Assembly (NCBI GenBank): GCA_018401875.1
Contig: JAGYJZ010000003.1
Location: 62,001 to 126,000, forward strand
DNA from: Salibacteraceae bacterium
Lineage (GTDB): Bacteria > Bacteroidota > Bacteroidia > Flavobacteriales_G > Salibacteraceae
DNA length: 64,000 bases
Direction: 5' to 3'
Shown here piece by piece: positions 36,666 to 48,800 of the stretch (positions within the stretch are counted from its first letter, which is position 1; each line of letters opens with the position of its first letter). The notes beneath the pieces were generated by a model, which did not search any database, was not told the DNA's origin, and was given only the letters and a program-made list of their open reading frames with translations. The position numbers and the translations under genes are program-made.

Positions 36666-36678
36666 AGTTTTCAATCTG

Positions 36679-36750
36679 TTGCCCCACTAGGACTCGAACC
36701 TAGACTGACGGTACCAAAAACCGCTGTCCTGCCAATTAGACGATGGGGCA
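36679..36750 (-). tRNA. tRNA-Gln (TTG)
   Basis: Minus strand TGCCCCATCGTCTAATTGGCAGGACAGCGGTTTTTGGTACCGTCAGTCTAGGTTCGAGTCCTAGTGGGGCA; 7-bp acceptor stem; anticodon loop TTTTGGT. Confidence 0.95.
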
Positions 36751-36812
36751 TCCTCGTAAAAGGAGCGCAAATGTAAAAAAGATTTCATTTTTGCAGTCAA
36801 GCAATTTTTCTT

Positions 36813-37427
36813 TTGTACTTAAAACATATTCCATCAGTCGTAAAGCCTCTGGCTAAAGATTTGGTATTCGATCTTCCCAACGATCGAAATGCCATCTACC
36901 TCACCTTTGACGATGGGCCACACCCAACACTGACCAACCAAGTGATGGACTTGCTGGCTCAATACCATGCGAAAGCAACGTTCTTCTTGGTGGGGGAAAA
37001 TGCGGTAAAACACCCCGAACTGATCCCTCACTTGACCAATGCCAACCACGCCATAGGTCTGCACGGCCACAAACACCTCAGCGGATGGAAAACGAAAAAC
37101 AAGGCTTACTTCGAAGACATTGCCTCCTCTGCTGAAGTCATCAACAGCACGCTTTTTCGTCCTCCGTATGGTGAGATCACCTTTTCACAGGCAAAAGAGT
37201 TGAAAAAGCACTATAAACTGATCATGTGGAGCCACCTTAGCGCTGATTTTGACCACAAGCTTTCCAGCGAGCAATGTGCTGCGTTCGCCACCAAAAAAGT
37301 AACACCGGGAAGCATCATCGTATTTCACGACAGCGAAAAGGCAAAACCGCGCATGATCGAAGCCTTGAAACTCAGTTTAGATGTTTACGCTGAAAAAGGT
37401 TTCTCGATGGAAGCCATTAGCTTCTAA
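36813..37427 (+). CDS. polysaccharide deacetylase (NodB homology) family protein
   Basis: 'AIYLTFDDGPHPTLTNQVMDLLAQYHAKATFFLVGENAVKHPELI', 'GLHGHKHLSG', 'FRPPYGE'. Confidence 0.95.
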   Translation: MYLKHIPSVVKPLAKDLVFDLPNDRNAIYLTFDDGPHPTLTNQVMDLLAQYHAKATFFLVGENAVKHPELIPHLTNANHAIGLHGHKHLSGWKTKNKAYFEDIASSAEVINSTLFRPPYGEITFSQAKELKKHYKLIMWSHLSADFDHKLSSEQCAAFATKKVTPGSIIVFHDSEKAKPRMIEALKLSLDVYAEKGFSMEAISF

Positions 37428-38821
37428 ACCACCTCTGATTGCACGTAAGGCACACCTGCCGCCTTCAATCCATCAAAACCTTGCTTGATGTCTGTAATGT
37501 ATTTAAATCCTTTAGAAGCGAGGATGCTCCATGCAATCACTGAGCGATAACCGCCTTTGCAATGGATGACGTAGGGCGTATTGGAATTCACTTCACTAAG
37601 GTGATCAAGCATGTAATCTAAGGTGAGCAGTTGCGCACCATCGATGTGGCAATTGTCATACTCTGATTCCTTTCTCACATCAAGCACTTGGCCTTCAGGC
37701 CGATTTTGTTTAAACGATTCTGGTGTGATGGAAGGAATCATTCGCACTTCGTTTCTTGACGATGCATAGGCGTCAAAACCACCTTCGAGGAATCCGATCA
37801 CATTGTCGTATCCAACGCGCGCCAAGCGCATAATGGCTTCTTGTTCTTTTTCTGGCTCAGCAATAATTACGATGGCTTGGTGCATGTATTCGATTAACGC
37901 GCCTGCCCATGGAGCAAACTGCCCGTGCAAGCCGATGTACCAAGCATTAGGCACGTGCCCTTGACTGAATTCGTTTTCGCGCCTCGTGTCGAGCACCAAG
38001 GCACCCTGTTGCTGCGCAGCCAGCATTTGATCAACCGAAAGAGCTGTCATCGAGTTTTTGAAAACCTCATCGATGGATTTATACCCTTTTTTGTTTTGCG
38101 CTGCGGCCTTTGCGAAGTATTGAGGTGCGGGAAGAATACCTGTGGTTAATTCTTTCACAAACTCTTCCTTCGTTAAATCGCCCAACGCATAGTTCGTCTT
38201 TTTTTGATCGCCCAATAAAGCCGATGTTTCACTCGACATATTTTTTCCACAAGCCGAACCTGCACCGTGTGCTGGATAAACAATTATGTGATCGGGCAAT
38301 GGAAGAATCTTTTCGCGCAGCGAATCATACAACGTAGCCGCCATGTCTTCGGCAGTCATGTCGCCACCTTTTTGCGCTAAGTCGGGCCTGCCAACATCAC
38401 CGATGAATAATGTATCACCCGTGTAGATCGAATGCTCTTTGCCGTTTTCGTCAAACAAGAGGTAGCAGCTCGATTCGGGCGTGTGGCCGGGCGTATGCAA
38501 TAATTTTATATTTAAATCGCCCACTGAAAACACCTGTCCGTCAGTAGCTCGAATGATTTCAAAATTGGTTTCTGCCGTTGGACCGAACACAATGGGTGCT
38601 CCTGTTTTGGCGGAAAGATCGAGGTGACCGCTCACAAAGTCAGCGTGAAAATGCGTTTCGAAAATGTACTTGATTTTTGCTCTGCGCTCGCGTGCTAATT
38701 GAATGTAGGGTTCGGTCTCGCGCAAGGGATCGATGATGGCTGCTTCACCGTTTGATTCTATATAATAGGTAGCTTCAGCTAAACAGCCGGTATAAATCTG
38801 TTCTACGTACATGGCCTTCAT
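37424..38821 (-). CDS. MBL-fold hydrolase with two rhodanese domains (persulfide dioxygenase-like)
   Basis: 'FETHFHADFVSGHLDLSAKTGA', 'HTPGHTPESSCYLL', 'VLDTRRENEFSQGHVPNAWYIGLHGQ', 'VLDVRKESEYDNCHIDGAQ'. Confidence 0.93.
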   Translation of the reverse strand: MKAMYVEQIYTGCLAEATYYIESNGEAAIIDPLRETEPYIQLARERRAKIKYIFETHFHADFVSGHLDLSAKTGAPIVFGPTAETNFEIIRATDGQVFSVGDLNIKLLHTPGHTPESSCYLLFDENGKEHSIYTGDTLFIGDVGRPDLAQKGGDMTAEDMAATLYDSLREKILPLPDHIIVYPAHGAGSACGKNMSSETSALLGDQKKTNYALGDLTKEEFVKELTTGILPAPQYFAKAAAQNKKGYKSIDEVFKNSMTALSVDQMLAAQQQGALVLDTRRENEFSQGHVPNAWYIGLHGQFAPWAGALIEYMHQAIVIIAEPEKEQEAIMRLARVGYDNVIGFLEGGFDAYASSRNEVRMIPSITPESFKQNRPEGQVLDVRKESEYDNCHIDGAQLLTLDYMLDHLSEVNSNTPYVIHCKGGYRSVIAWSILASKGFKYITDIKQGFDGLKAAGVPYVQSEVV

Positions 38822-38877
38822 TTGATTAATGACGACAAAAATAGAAAGTAAAAACCCCGCATGAGCGGGGTTAGTTT

Positions 38878-39831
38878 TTATTGTGCTTGAATCATTGGAG
38901 CATCATTCCGTTTATTGAACCGAATGCCCAGCACTACTTCATGCGAGCCCGAAGTGGCAGCGCCAATTCTTCCCACGTTGAGGTCGTAGGCGTAACCAAT
39001 GCTCAAGTTGTTTTCAAACTGATAGCCTGTCATAAACCCTATGGCTTGCACAGAAGCGCCCGACACCACTGCATAGCGCACTGATGATCCTAACCAAACC
39101 ATGTCTCTGTAAATTCCTCTCACTTGTGTGTCGTAGATATCAATCGATCCCACAATCTTGCCCAAGAAATTAGCTTCTATCGCCCATGTGTCGTCAAAAT
39201 CATAGCGGTAACCACCATTGATGTAATAGTGGCGCGCGAGCACATTTTCTGTCTCAGAATAGTCGTTAAAAAACTGCGCTTTCAGTCCTGCTATTTGAGG
39301 AACATAAAAACCTGCATGCCAATTCTTAGCCGCGAAACGAACTCCCGAACCAAAGTCAACCGACCACAGCGACATCAATCCGCTGCTCAGCGCGATGTCA
39401 TTGTTCTGATCTAAATCGATCTTGCTTCCATCTACAGCAAATTGAAGCATCCCTGTTGAAAGGGCAAAACTCAATTTATAACCTTCAGCTACTTTGAGGT
39501 GGTAGGCGTACGATGCTTGAAAACCGTTTCTTCGGGTTTGGCCCACTACATCACTGAATAAGGTTCCGCCAATTCCCATGGTTTGCTTCAAAATAGGGCC
39601 TTGCACACTCATATAATATGTGCGAGGTGCGTCTTGAATTCCCACCCACTGATCGCGGTAGAGGGCATTGGCTTGAAAGTAATTCTCAGCTCCGGCAACA
39701 GCTGGATTTACCATGTATTCGTTCATGTAGAACTGTGTCCACTGTTCGAGCTGTTGCGCTTTCAGTTGAAAGAAGGCAACGAACAATATCGATATGGCGA
39801 TGAGCTTTTTCATAGGTCTCATAGGTTTCAA
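38878..39831 (-). CDS. PorP/SprF-family T9SS membrane protein
   Basis: 'QLEQWTQFYMNEYMVNPAVAGAENYFQANALYRDQWVGIQDAPRTYYMSVQGPI' PorP/SprF signature. Confidence 0.95.
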   Translation of the reverse strand: MKPMRPMKKLIAISILFVAFFQLKAQQLEQWTQFYMNEYMVNPAVAGAENYFQANALYRDQWVGIQDAPRTYYMSVQGPILKQTMGIGGTLFSDVVGQTRRNGFQASYAYHLKVAEGYKLSFALSTGMLQFAVDGSKIDLDQNNDIALSSGLMSLWSVDFGSGVRFAAKNWHAGFYVPQIAGLKAQFFNDYSETENVLARHYYINGGYRYDFDDTWAIEANFLGKIVGSIDIYDTQVRGIYRDMVWLGSSVRYAVVSGASVQAIGFMTGYQFENNLSIGYAYDLNVGRIGAATSGSHEVVLGIRFNKRNDAPMIQAQ

Positions 39832-42800
39832 TTATTTAAGAATCGTAACTGGTCCAGTAATTAAGTTTTTCACTTGATCGTCCTTCAGATCAATTACGTA
39901 GTAGTAAGTACCCACGGTAAGTTCTTTACCATTGTGTTTGCCGTTCCAAGGATTCGTGTACCCAGCAGAAGACTCATAGATTAGGTTACCCCAACGGTTG
40001 AATATCTGAACAATCGCATTTGGGTATCGGTCAATGCGATCGATCAAGAAGAATTCATTCACTCCGTCACCGTTTGGTGAGAATCCTCCAACTGGGTCGA
40101 CCAAGTCTTCAACAGTTACCGTCATGCTATCCACGCCAAAACAACCGTCAGCATCTGTAGCGCTTACATAGTAAGTAATGGTTTCCAATGGATTCGCTTG
40201 AGGATTGTACTCTGTTACACTGGTCAAATCACGTGCTGGTGTCCACACAACATCTACACCTGAATTGGCCGTTGGCGCTCCACCGATGGATGTAATTCCG
40301 CCCGGCTCGATGGTTTTATCAGGGCCAGCGTCAACACCCGGACCTGGAGTCCACGAGATTCTCAAGGTGTCGCGAGCAACACACACATTATTGATTCCTT
40401 CGTAAATGATGGTAGTAGTTTGCTCGGTCGTATTTACTACGGTTGAGTTTCCACTGCCAATCACCACACCATTTGATCTCAACCATCGGGCCGATGATGC
40501 ACCTGAGTTTGTGCCGGTAACAGTTATTTCATTGCTAAACGGACACACCTCAAAATCATCCATTACCGTTACATCTACAAAGAACTCTGTGTCAATCGTG
40601 AATGAATCAGTGATGATACAACCCGATGCATCGGTAACGATCAAGGTATAGTCGCCTGCAATAACTCCGGTTAAATCAGACGCAGTCAGAATTGAAACTG
40701 AATCGCTGATCCAATTGTAGGTGTATGGCGCGGTGCCGCCTGTTACAGTGATTTGCACTTCTCCGTCACCCGTATTGGTGCAGGTGGCATTGTTGATAGA
40801 ATCAAGCGTAATCACCATCGGTGATGGTCCGCCCGCGGTTTGAGTAGTAATAAATGTACATCCGTTGGCATCCGTTACAGTGAGCGTATATGCTCCTGCG
40901 CACAATCCTGCGATGGTGCTATCAGTTTCGCCATTGCTCCAAGCGAATGAGTAAGGAGTTGTTCCGCCAGTGATGCTTACATCTATCGTTCCATCACAAT
41001 CAGCACCGCACGTCACGTCTGTAATTTCTACAGACTGCAGGTTGATCTCTGTTGGTTCACTGATGGTATAGATATCAAACGAAGCACAAAGGTTCGCATC
41101 TAAAACCGCAATCGTGTCATTGCCCGCACAAAGCGAGTCGATGTCATCTGTGGTGTCTCCGTTCGACCAAAGGATGGTGTATGGTGCTGTTCCTCCAGAG
41201 ATGGTAGTGTTTATTTCACCATCGCACTCGCCAAAACAACTCACATCCACCAAAAGATCGAGGTCGATCACTGGCGCATTAGCATTGTTTAAGATGAATC
41301 CAGAGGTATCTGTACAACCGTTTGCATCAACAATCTTCAAGGCATAGATTCCAGCGAACAAGTTTGTAGCTACACTATCGGTTTGCGCGGGAATCAAAGG
41401 CGTTCCAAAAGCATCGAGCCATTCGTAGGTGTATGGTCCGCCATTTCCACCGGCTGCGGATACCGTGATTGAACCATTATTCACCTGACAATCAGGATTC
41501 ACTTGAGAAATCAAGTTTCCTACTATTGGCGCAGGATCATCGATCACAAATTCTAGGCTATCAGAGCATCCGGCAGTATCTGTAATGGTAACACTGTAGG
41601 TTCCACCGCACAAATCTGTGATTGCAAGGGTGGTGTCGCCTGTATTCCAAAGAATGCTGTACGGTGGATTTCCACCGGCCACGTTGATGGCTATGTTTCC
41701 ATCACATTCGCCCGGACAAGTGACATCATTCACCACAGAAGTGATGGTGAATGGTTGTGGGTCAGCCAACTCAACAGAGTCGATGATGGTTGCTCCGTTG
41801 TCATCGGTCAGCGTTAAAACGTATGTACCTGAACAAAGACCAGTGATCAATGATGCAGTGGCACCGTTTGACCAGGCAAAATTGTATGGAGGAACTCCGC
41901 CTGTTGCAACAGCATCAATTTCACCATCGCAGCCGTTGCCAGCGCATGAAATCTCGATCACGTCAAACGTTACATCCAATACATCTGGTTCAGTAATGGT
42001 AATGGTATCAATGGTTGAACATCCGCTGCCATCAGTTACTGTAACAATGTAAAATCCTGCACACAAGTTAGAGGCCGTTTGCGTGGTTTGTCCATCAGAC
42101 CATAAGTAGGTGAGGGGAGTAACCAAGGAGTTTACCGTGGCTGTTCCGTCACACACACCACTCGCTGAAGTGTTTGTTGATGTCAATAAAATACCAGGGC
42201 CGTTTATTTCAGATACGGGATAACCAAACACTTCAAAGCAACCTGAAGCATCTGTTACCGTGAGGTCATAAAAGCCTAGGCAAAGTGACCCTAAGGTATC
42301 TGATGCAGCGCCCGTTGACCATGCATAGGTGAAACCACCTGCTCCACCCGCGATTGTTGGGATGATAGATCCATCGCACACGCCACATGTGGCATCGTTT
42401 ACTATTACAGCAGTTTGAACAATTGCTGCTGGTTCAGTGATAGTGAATGTATCGAGCGTTGTACAGCCATTAATGTCGGTCACCGTTAGGAAATACGTTC
42501 CAGCACACAGTCCGCTTGCGAGCGATAATCCATTGCCATTTCCAGGCACTGGACTCCAATTGAATGAGTAGTTTCCTGCACCTCCTGAGGCAGTGATCGA
42601 AATAGAGCCGTCACATACTCCGTTGCACGAGGCATCTGAGATGGTGCTTGCAAGAACGATTTCTGTAGGTTGGTCAATGACGAACGTGGCGATTGAATCG
42701 CAGCCCGCACCATCACTAATTGTAACGGTATAACTGCCTGCACAAAGTCCTGCATTCGTTGCGGAGGTTGATCCGTTGCTCCACGCAAAGGTGAATACTC

Positions 42801-45800
42801 CAGAACCACCCGTTGGTGCCAAGGCAATAGACCCGTCACATGCGCCAAAGCATGAGGCGTCAGTAATCGTTTCATTCGGGTCGATGAGGTCGGGAACATT
42901 CACAGAAACGATGTCTGAGCTTATACAACCTGCACCATTTGTCAACTCAACACTGTATGTTCCAGCGCAAAGGTTTGAGATGGTATCAGTTGTTCCGATC
43001 ACCAATCCGGTGCCAAGGTCAGTCCATTCAATCGTGCAAAGCGGACTTGTGCACGTGTATGAAGCAAATACTTGACCATCGCAATTTCCGCAAGAGGCAT
43101 CAACACTGTCGGCTGTTACAAGATCAGCACCATTGGCGTTGATGGCAGCATTCGCTACCAAAGTACAACCATTAGCATCGGTGATCGTAACTTGGTTCAA
43201 TCCGGCACAAAGTGCGTTATTGGTCGCTGTGGTTTGACCATTGTCCCATGCGAATGAATACGGTGCACCTGCAGCGGGAAGTGGGTTAGCCGTGGCTGTT
43301 CCGTCACACACGATGCAACTTGAATTTGTTATTCCTGAGAAGGTGTTTGTGATTGGAGCAGGGTCAACCAGTAAAATACAGAACTGCTCTATACACCCGT
43401 TGGCATCGGTAATATCAACACAATGATTTCCTGCGGGAAGTCCAGTTTCTGTTTGGGCAGTGTTACCAGAAGCCCATAGATAGGTGTACGGACCAGTGCC
43501 TCCTCCGCCAGTGATTGTTGCTGAGCCATTTGCATCACCAGCACACAATGGGTTGGTTACCCCTGAGAATACTCCTGTAATGGCTGCAGGGTCGGTCAAT
43601 ATCACCGTATCAAGTGCGGTACATCCACCAGCGTCTGTGACTTCTACAATGTACGATCCTGCAGAAAGTGAGTTCAATGTATCAGTGACGAACACTCCGT
43701 TCCAGATGAACGAGTACGGTGCAGTGCCTCCAGTGGCTGCAGCTGCAACCGATCCATTGTTGTCGCCATTACAAAGCAAGGTGTTGATTGCAAAGGCATT
43801 TACCGATACGCCATTGGCAGGCTCATCGATGATCACGCATGCCGTGTCTGTACAACCCAATGCGTCCGTTACCGTTACGCAATGCACACCAGCGCTGAGC
43901 GAAATGGCAGTGGTAGTTGTTTCTCCATTATCCCAAAGAACAGTGTAACCAGGTGTTCCTCCTGTAGCTGAAACAGATGCTGATCCATCAGCACCGCCAG
44001 GGCAAGACACATTGGAAATGAATACCGTTGAAGCCACAACAGCTGTTGGCTCTGTAATTGAAATCGTATCGAGGCTAACGCAACCTGAGTCGTTCGTCAA
44101 TTGGGCATAATATGTTCCTGCACTCAGACCCGTGGCTAAATCTAGATTACTGACAACCGCTCCTGAGGCAGAATCGATCCAAGCGATGGTGCACGGAGCA
44201 ACGTTACAGTTGTATGTTGCCAAGGCAGAGCCATCGTTTCCACCATTGCAGGTAGCGTCAGTTACTACAGCAGCGAAAACAGTATCAGCACCGAGGCTTC
44301 CAATGTTTACAAAGAAGGTATCAACGCAACCATTAAAATCGGTTACTGTCACTGCATTGGTTCCAGCGCAGAGGCTGGTTCCGTTGGCTGTTGTTGATCC
44401 ACTCGCCCAAGCAAATGTGTAAGGCGCTGTGCCATTGGTAATGGTTACTGTGGCTGTTCCGTTGCACGTGCCACATGCTGAAACCGTAGTTCCAGAGAAC
44501 GAAGCAGTCATTGCAGCTGGATTCACCACATTCACAGTGCTGTTTCCTGAACATCCGCTTGCGTCTGTTACGGTGTAAGCGTAAGTGCCTGCAGAAAGAT
44601 TTGTTCGTGTGGCGTTTGTAGATGCATCATCCCAAAGGAAGGTATAAGGTCCTCCGTCTCCGCCTGCTCCCGTGAGCGTTACCGAACCATCATTGCCATT
44701 CGGACACGTTGGCAATGCAACGGCTGTGGTGGCGGTCACTGGCAATGGGTCAACAATAGTTACGCATGCGGTATCCTCACACACCCCACCGTCACTTACC
44801 GTTACACAGTAAGAGCCGGCTGGCAATAATACCGTGGCTGTTGTTTGACCATTTGGCCATAAGAAAGTGTACGTTCCACTTCCACCTGCTCCAGAAGCGG
44901 TGATGGAAGCGCTGTCTCCAGTGCATGAAGGTTGTGAATTAACCACCAATGAAGCACTTAACCCCGTAGCGGGTTGATTGATCATGATGTTGTCTGTTGC
45001 AATACATCCATTCGCATCTGTTACGGTAAGGATTACCATTCCTGCGGGCAGCGAATCAGCGGTTGCGCCAACATCGCCATTTGACCATGTCAATGTATAA
45101 GGTGCGGTGCCGCCACTTCCTGCTCCAGTTGCCGAACCGTCAGTTCCATTGAAACAAAGGTTGTCTACGCTGCCAGTAATTGTAGCAACAAGTAAAGTGG
45201 GTTCATCAATCGTTACCGAAGCTGAATCAACACATAATGTGGTAAGGTCGGTTACAGTTACGGTGTGGAGTCCTGCTGTTAGGTTGGAAACAATAGCGGT
45301 TGTAGAACCATTATCCCACGCAAAAGAATAGGCTCCCGAACCGCCTGTTATTACTTGTACTTCGGCCTCACCATTGGTGTTTCCATTACAATCAATGTCT
45401 GTGCTATCAACAATAGCCACGGTAAAGTTTCCTGGAGGATTCAAGAAGTAGGAAGCATTGTTTTGACATCCATTTGCATCCGTAGCGGTAACGCTGTAGG
45501 TGCCGGTAGTTAAACCAGTGATCGAATTTCCTGTGGAACCTGTATTCCATAAATACGTGTGGGCGCCTGTTCCACCGATGGAAGCCACGATAATCGCTCC
45601 GTCATTTCCAGGGCCAACGCATGAAATGGGCGTTTCCGTAAAGGTGAAGGTAATTGCATCAGGGTCAGAGATACTTACACACGCTGTATCGGTGCATCCA
45701 AGTGCATCCGTAACGGTAACACAATGTATACCTGAATCGAGAGCAATGGCTAATGCGTTGGTTTCACCGTTATCCCACACAAATGTGTAGGGTGCTGTGC

Positions 45801-48800
45801 CGTTTGTTCCCTGCGCAAGGGCAGAGCCATCGCTTGAGCCGTCACACAATGCGTTGATCGGATTACTGATTGATGCAACAAGGTTAGAAGGGGCATTTAC
45901 CGTTACTTGAGCGGTGTCGGTGCATCCGTTATTGTCTGTTACAGTAACAATGTAGGTTCCAGCATTTAAATTTGAAATGGTGTCGGTGGTTCCGCCATTA
46001 CTCCAAGCATAGGTATATGCTGGCGCTCCGCCTGAAACGGTTACACTGGCGACTCCATTGGCTACACCGCATGCAGCATCAGTAGAATCCATAACAAGAT
46101 TCAGTGGAGAAGGCGCGTTGATAATAATAGTATCATAACCATCACATCCAAAGTTCGTGGTTAATCTTCCTAAATAAGTTCCAGGACAAAGACCTGTAAT
46201 AAGATCTCCAGTCCCTATAAGGTTCGTAGTATCCAGTCCACTATACCATCTGTATGGTTGACAACCAAAGAAACACGTATAATTTGCATCTGCAGTTCCA
46301 TCGCAAGTATTGGCGCAACTAGCTGCGGTTGCTGTAATAGTAACGTTAGGAACAAAATTATCACTGACATTAACGGCATTTGAGTCCACACAACCATTGG
46401 CATCAGTAACCGTAATACCATAAGGGCCAGAACATAAAGCTGTAAGTTGATTTGTTGTGGTTGCAACACTATTAACCACACCATTACTCCAACTGTATGT
46501 GAATGGAGCCAATGCCCCAGTAACAGTAGCTGTTGCTGTCCCCGTGCAAACAAAACAGAAGCTATTTGTCGATGCAATTCCAACATTAATTGCCGCACCA
46601 TTTGGTAAGGTAGTGCTCGCAGTAACTGTACATCCATTGGCATCGGTTACCGTTACTGTATTTAAACCTGCGCTTAAGCCAACGGCAGCTGCTGTTGTCT
46701 CACCGCTGGTCCATAAGAATGTATATGGTGCATCGCCACCGGATGGCGCTACCGTTGCTTGTCCGTCATTGCCACCAAAACATGTTGGCGCTGCACTAGA
46801 CACTATTGAGGCCAACACTGGAGCTGGTTCACCGATCGTGAAATTCACCACATCGCTGCACGTTCCATCTGCAGCGGTAACGGTATAATTGCCTGCCGGT
46901 AAAACGCTAGATGACGCTCCCGAACCAACGCTTGACCAAGTATATGTGAAGTTTTGAGTAGTCGGAATGAAGGCTACATAATCATTGGTAGCACTGAAGT
47001 TGGTCAAGTTTCTTCCTGGCACTGCATACGCTTCAGTACCAGCAAAATTTTCAATTCCTTGCACCAATGGACTGCCATTAGGATTCAGCGCTTCAGAGTG
47101 GATCTGAATAATGTTTGACGTTTCGTATAAAACGATTTGGAATGTAGAAAGAATATTTGGAGACGGTGCTGCGAAATGATCAATATCGATGTAGTTGACG
47201 ACACGAACACGGTTTGGCGCAGTTCCAATCAAATATGTTTCCAAAGTTGTTACCCCCGTTGAAGGGTCTAAGTCGTCCCAATAAGCAGCGATAAAATCTC
47301 TTGGAGTGTTAGGTGCCGCACTTGGAATAGCTGTTGGAACTGAAAACTGACCATTCACCTGACCACTGTTCGGATTGGATAAATCAAAGGTGATGAACCC
47401 TTGAGAGTTCATGATAAAATGCGTGTGGTTGACGCCAAAGAAGCTAAAGTTTGCACCTCCGAAAATGTTGATGGTATCAGAAGTAGCGTCATCATCCAAG
47501 GTGATTGACTTATAGTTATGTGCATTCCACGGACGTCCTTGTGGATAGGGCTCGTATTCGCCTTCTGTTTGGTCGATGACGTATTCAGCGGTGCTTGTTG
47601 GGGCAACAGTTCCTCCATAAGCCGATAAAAATGCCGCTCCATCGGCAACTCCGTTGCAGCTCGCGCTATCCGTACTATCCACAACGGCATAAATTGAAGG
47701 TGGCTCAACCAAAGCCAGGGTTTCAACAATTTGACATCCATTGGCATCCGTCATGGTTACAGTATGTCCGCCACCGCAAAGACCTGTGGCCGAAGCTGCG
47801 GTAGAACCTGAACTCCATGCAAAAGTAATTGGGCTCGTTCCACCTGAAATGGTTGCTGAAGCTGCTCCATCGCAGGCGTCATCGCAACCTGGGTTTGTTA
47901 TTCCTGTAAACCCTCCAAACACCAAAGTATCTGGCTCAGTAATAATTGCTGTATCAACAGCTGAACAGCCGTTAGCATCCGTAATCGTTCCGATGTATGT
48001 GCCTGCTACAAGGCCAGCAATCGTATCCGTAGTTTGTCCATTGCTCCATGCGTATGTGTAAGGTAGTGTTCCACCAGCGCCCGTGATTACTGCAGAACCG
48101 TCATTGCCTCCATTGCATGTAACGTTGGTTAAGTTTAACGAAGATTTATCGAGGACCATACCAAAGGGTCGTACTTGAAAAGCTGCAAGGTCATTCCAGA
48201 AGTAACTGGCGCCAACGAATTCAATATAGTCTTCGTCACCACCAAAGTTGTTTGGCTCACCGGCATTCCAATTGAAATAAGTGGCTACCGTGCCATCAAC
48301 CCAAACATAAGTTCCTTCTACAACTTCATCCGTAAGACCAATCCAGCTATTGCCTGGTAAAACAGAACTGTAATACGCTTGATCAGTTGCATCGCTAATT
48401 ACTATAAGATCTCCCCCCGCAGCCAAAGCTGTCGCGCGAGCAGCGGTCCATGTTTGACTTGCCGCGTGATAGTATATAAACTCATTGCCATTCTCACCGA
48501 TATAAGTAAACCCGGGGATAACTGGCGGAGAATAAACTGTAGCAGAAAGAACGGTTGGCTCATCGATTACGACAGATGCCGTATCGGTGCAACCATTCGC
48601 ATCGGTAAGGGTAACCGTGTACGTTCCTGCTGGCACATTGACCAGTGAGTCGTTTGTGCTTCCGTTTGACCATGCATAAGTAATTGGTGCTGTGGCTCCA
48701 GTATTTGAAACAGTAGCTGTTCCGGTATTATCACCGTTGCACAATACATCGTTGACAAGAACGCCCGAGGCGGTCCAATTACAAGAGCATGAATCTGCCA

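Noticed and set aside
26461-36750. Prophage or intact integrative element
   Set aside because: No integrase, capsid, portal, terminase or conjugation genes, and no duplicated tRNA-Gln 3' end was found at the left edge.
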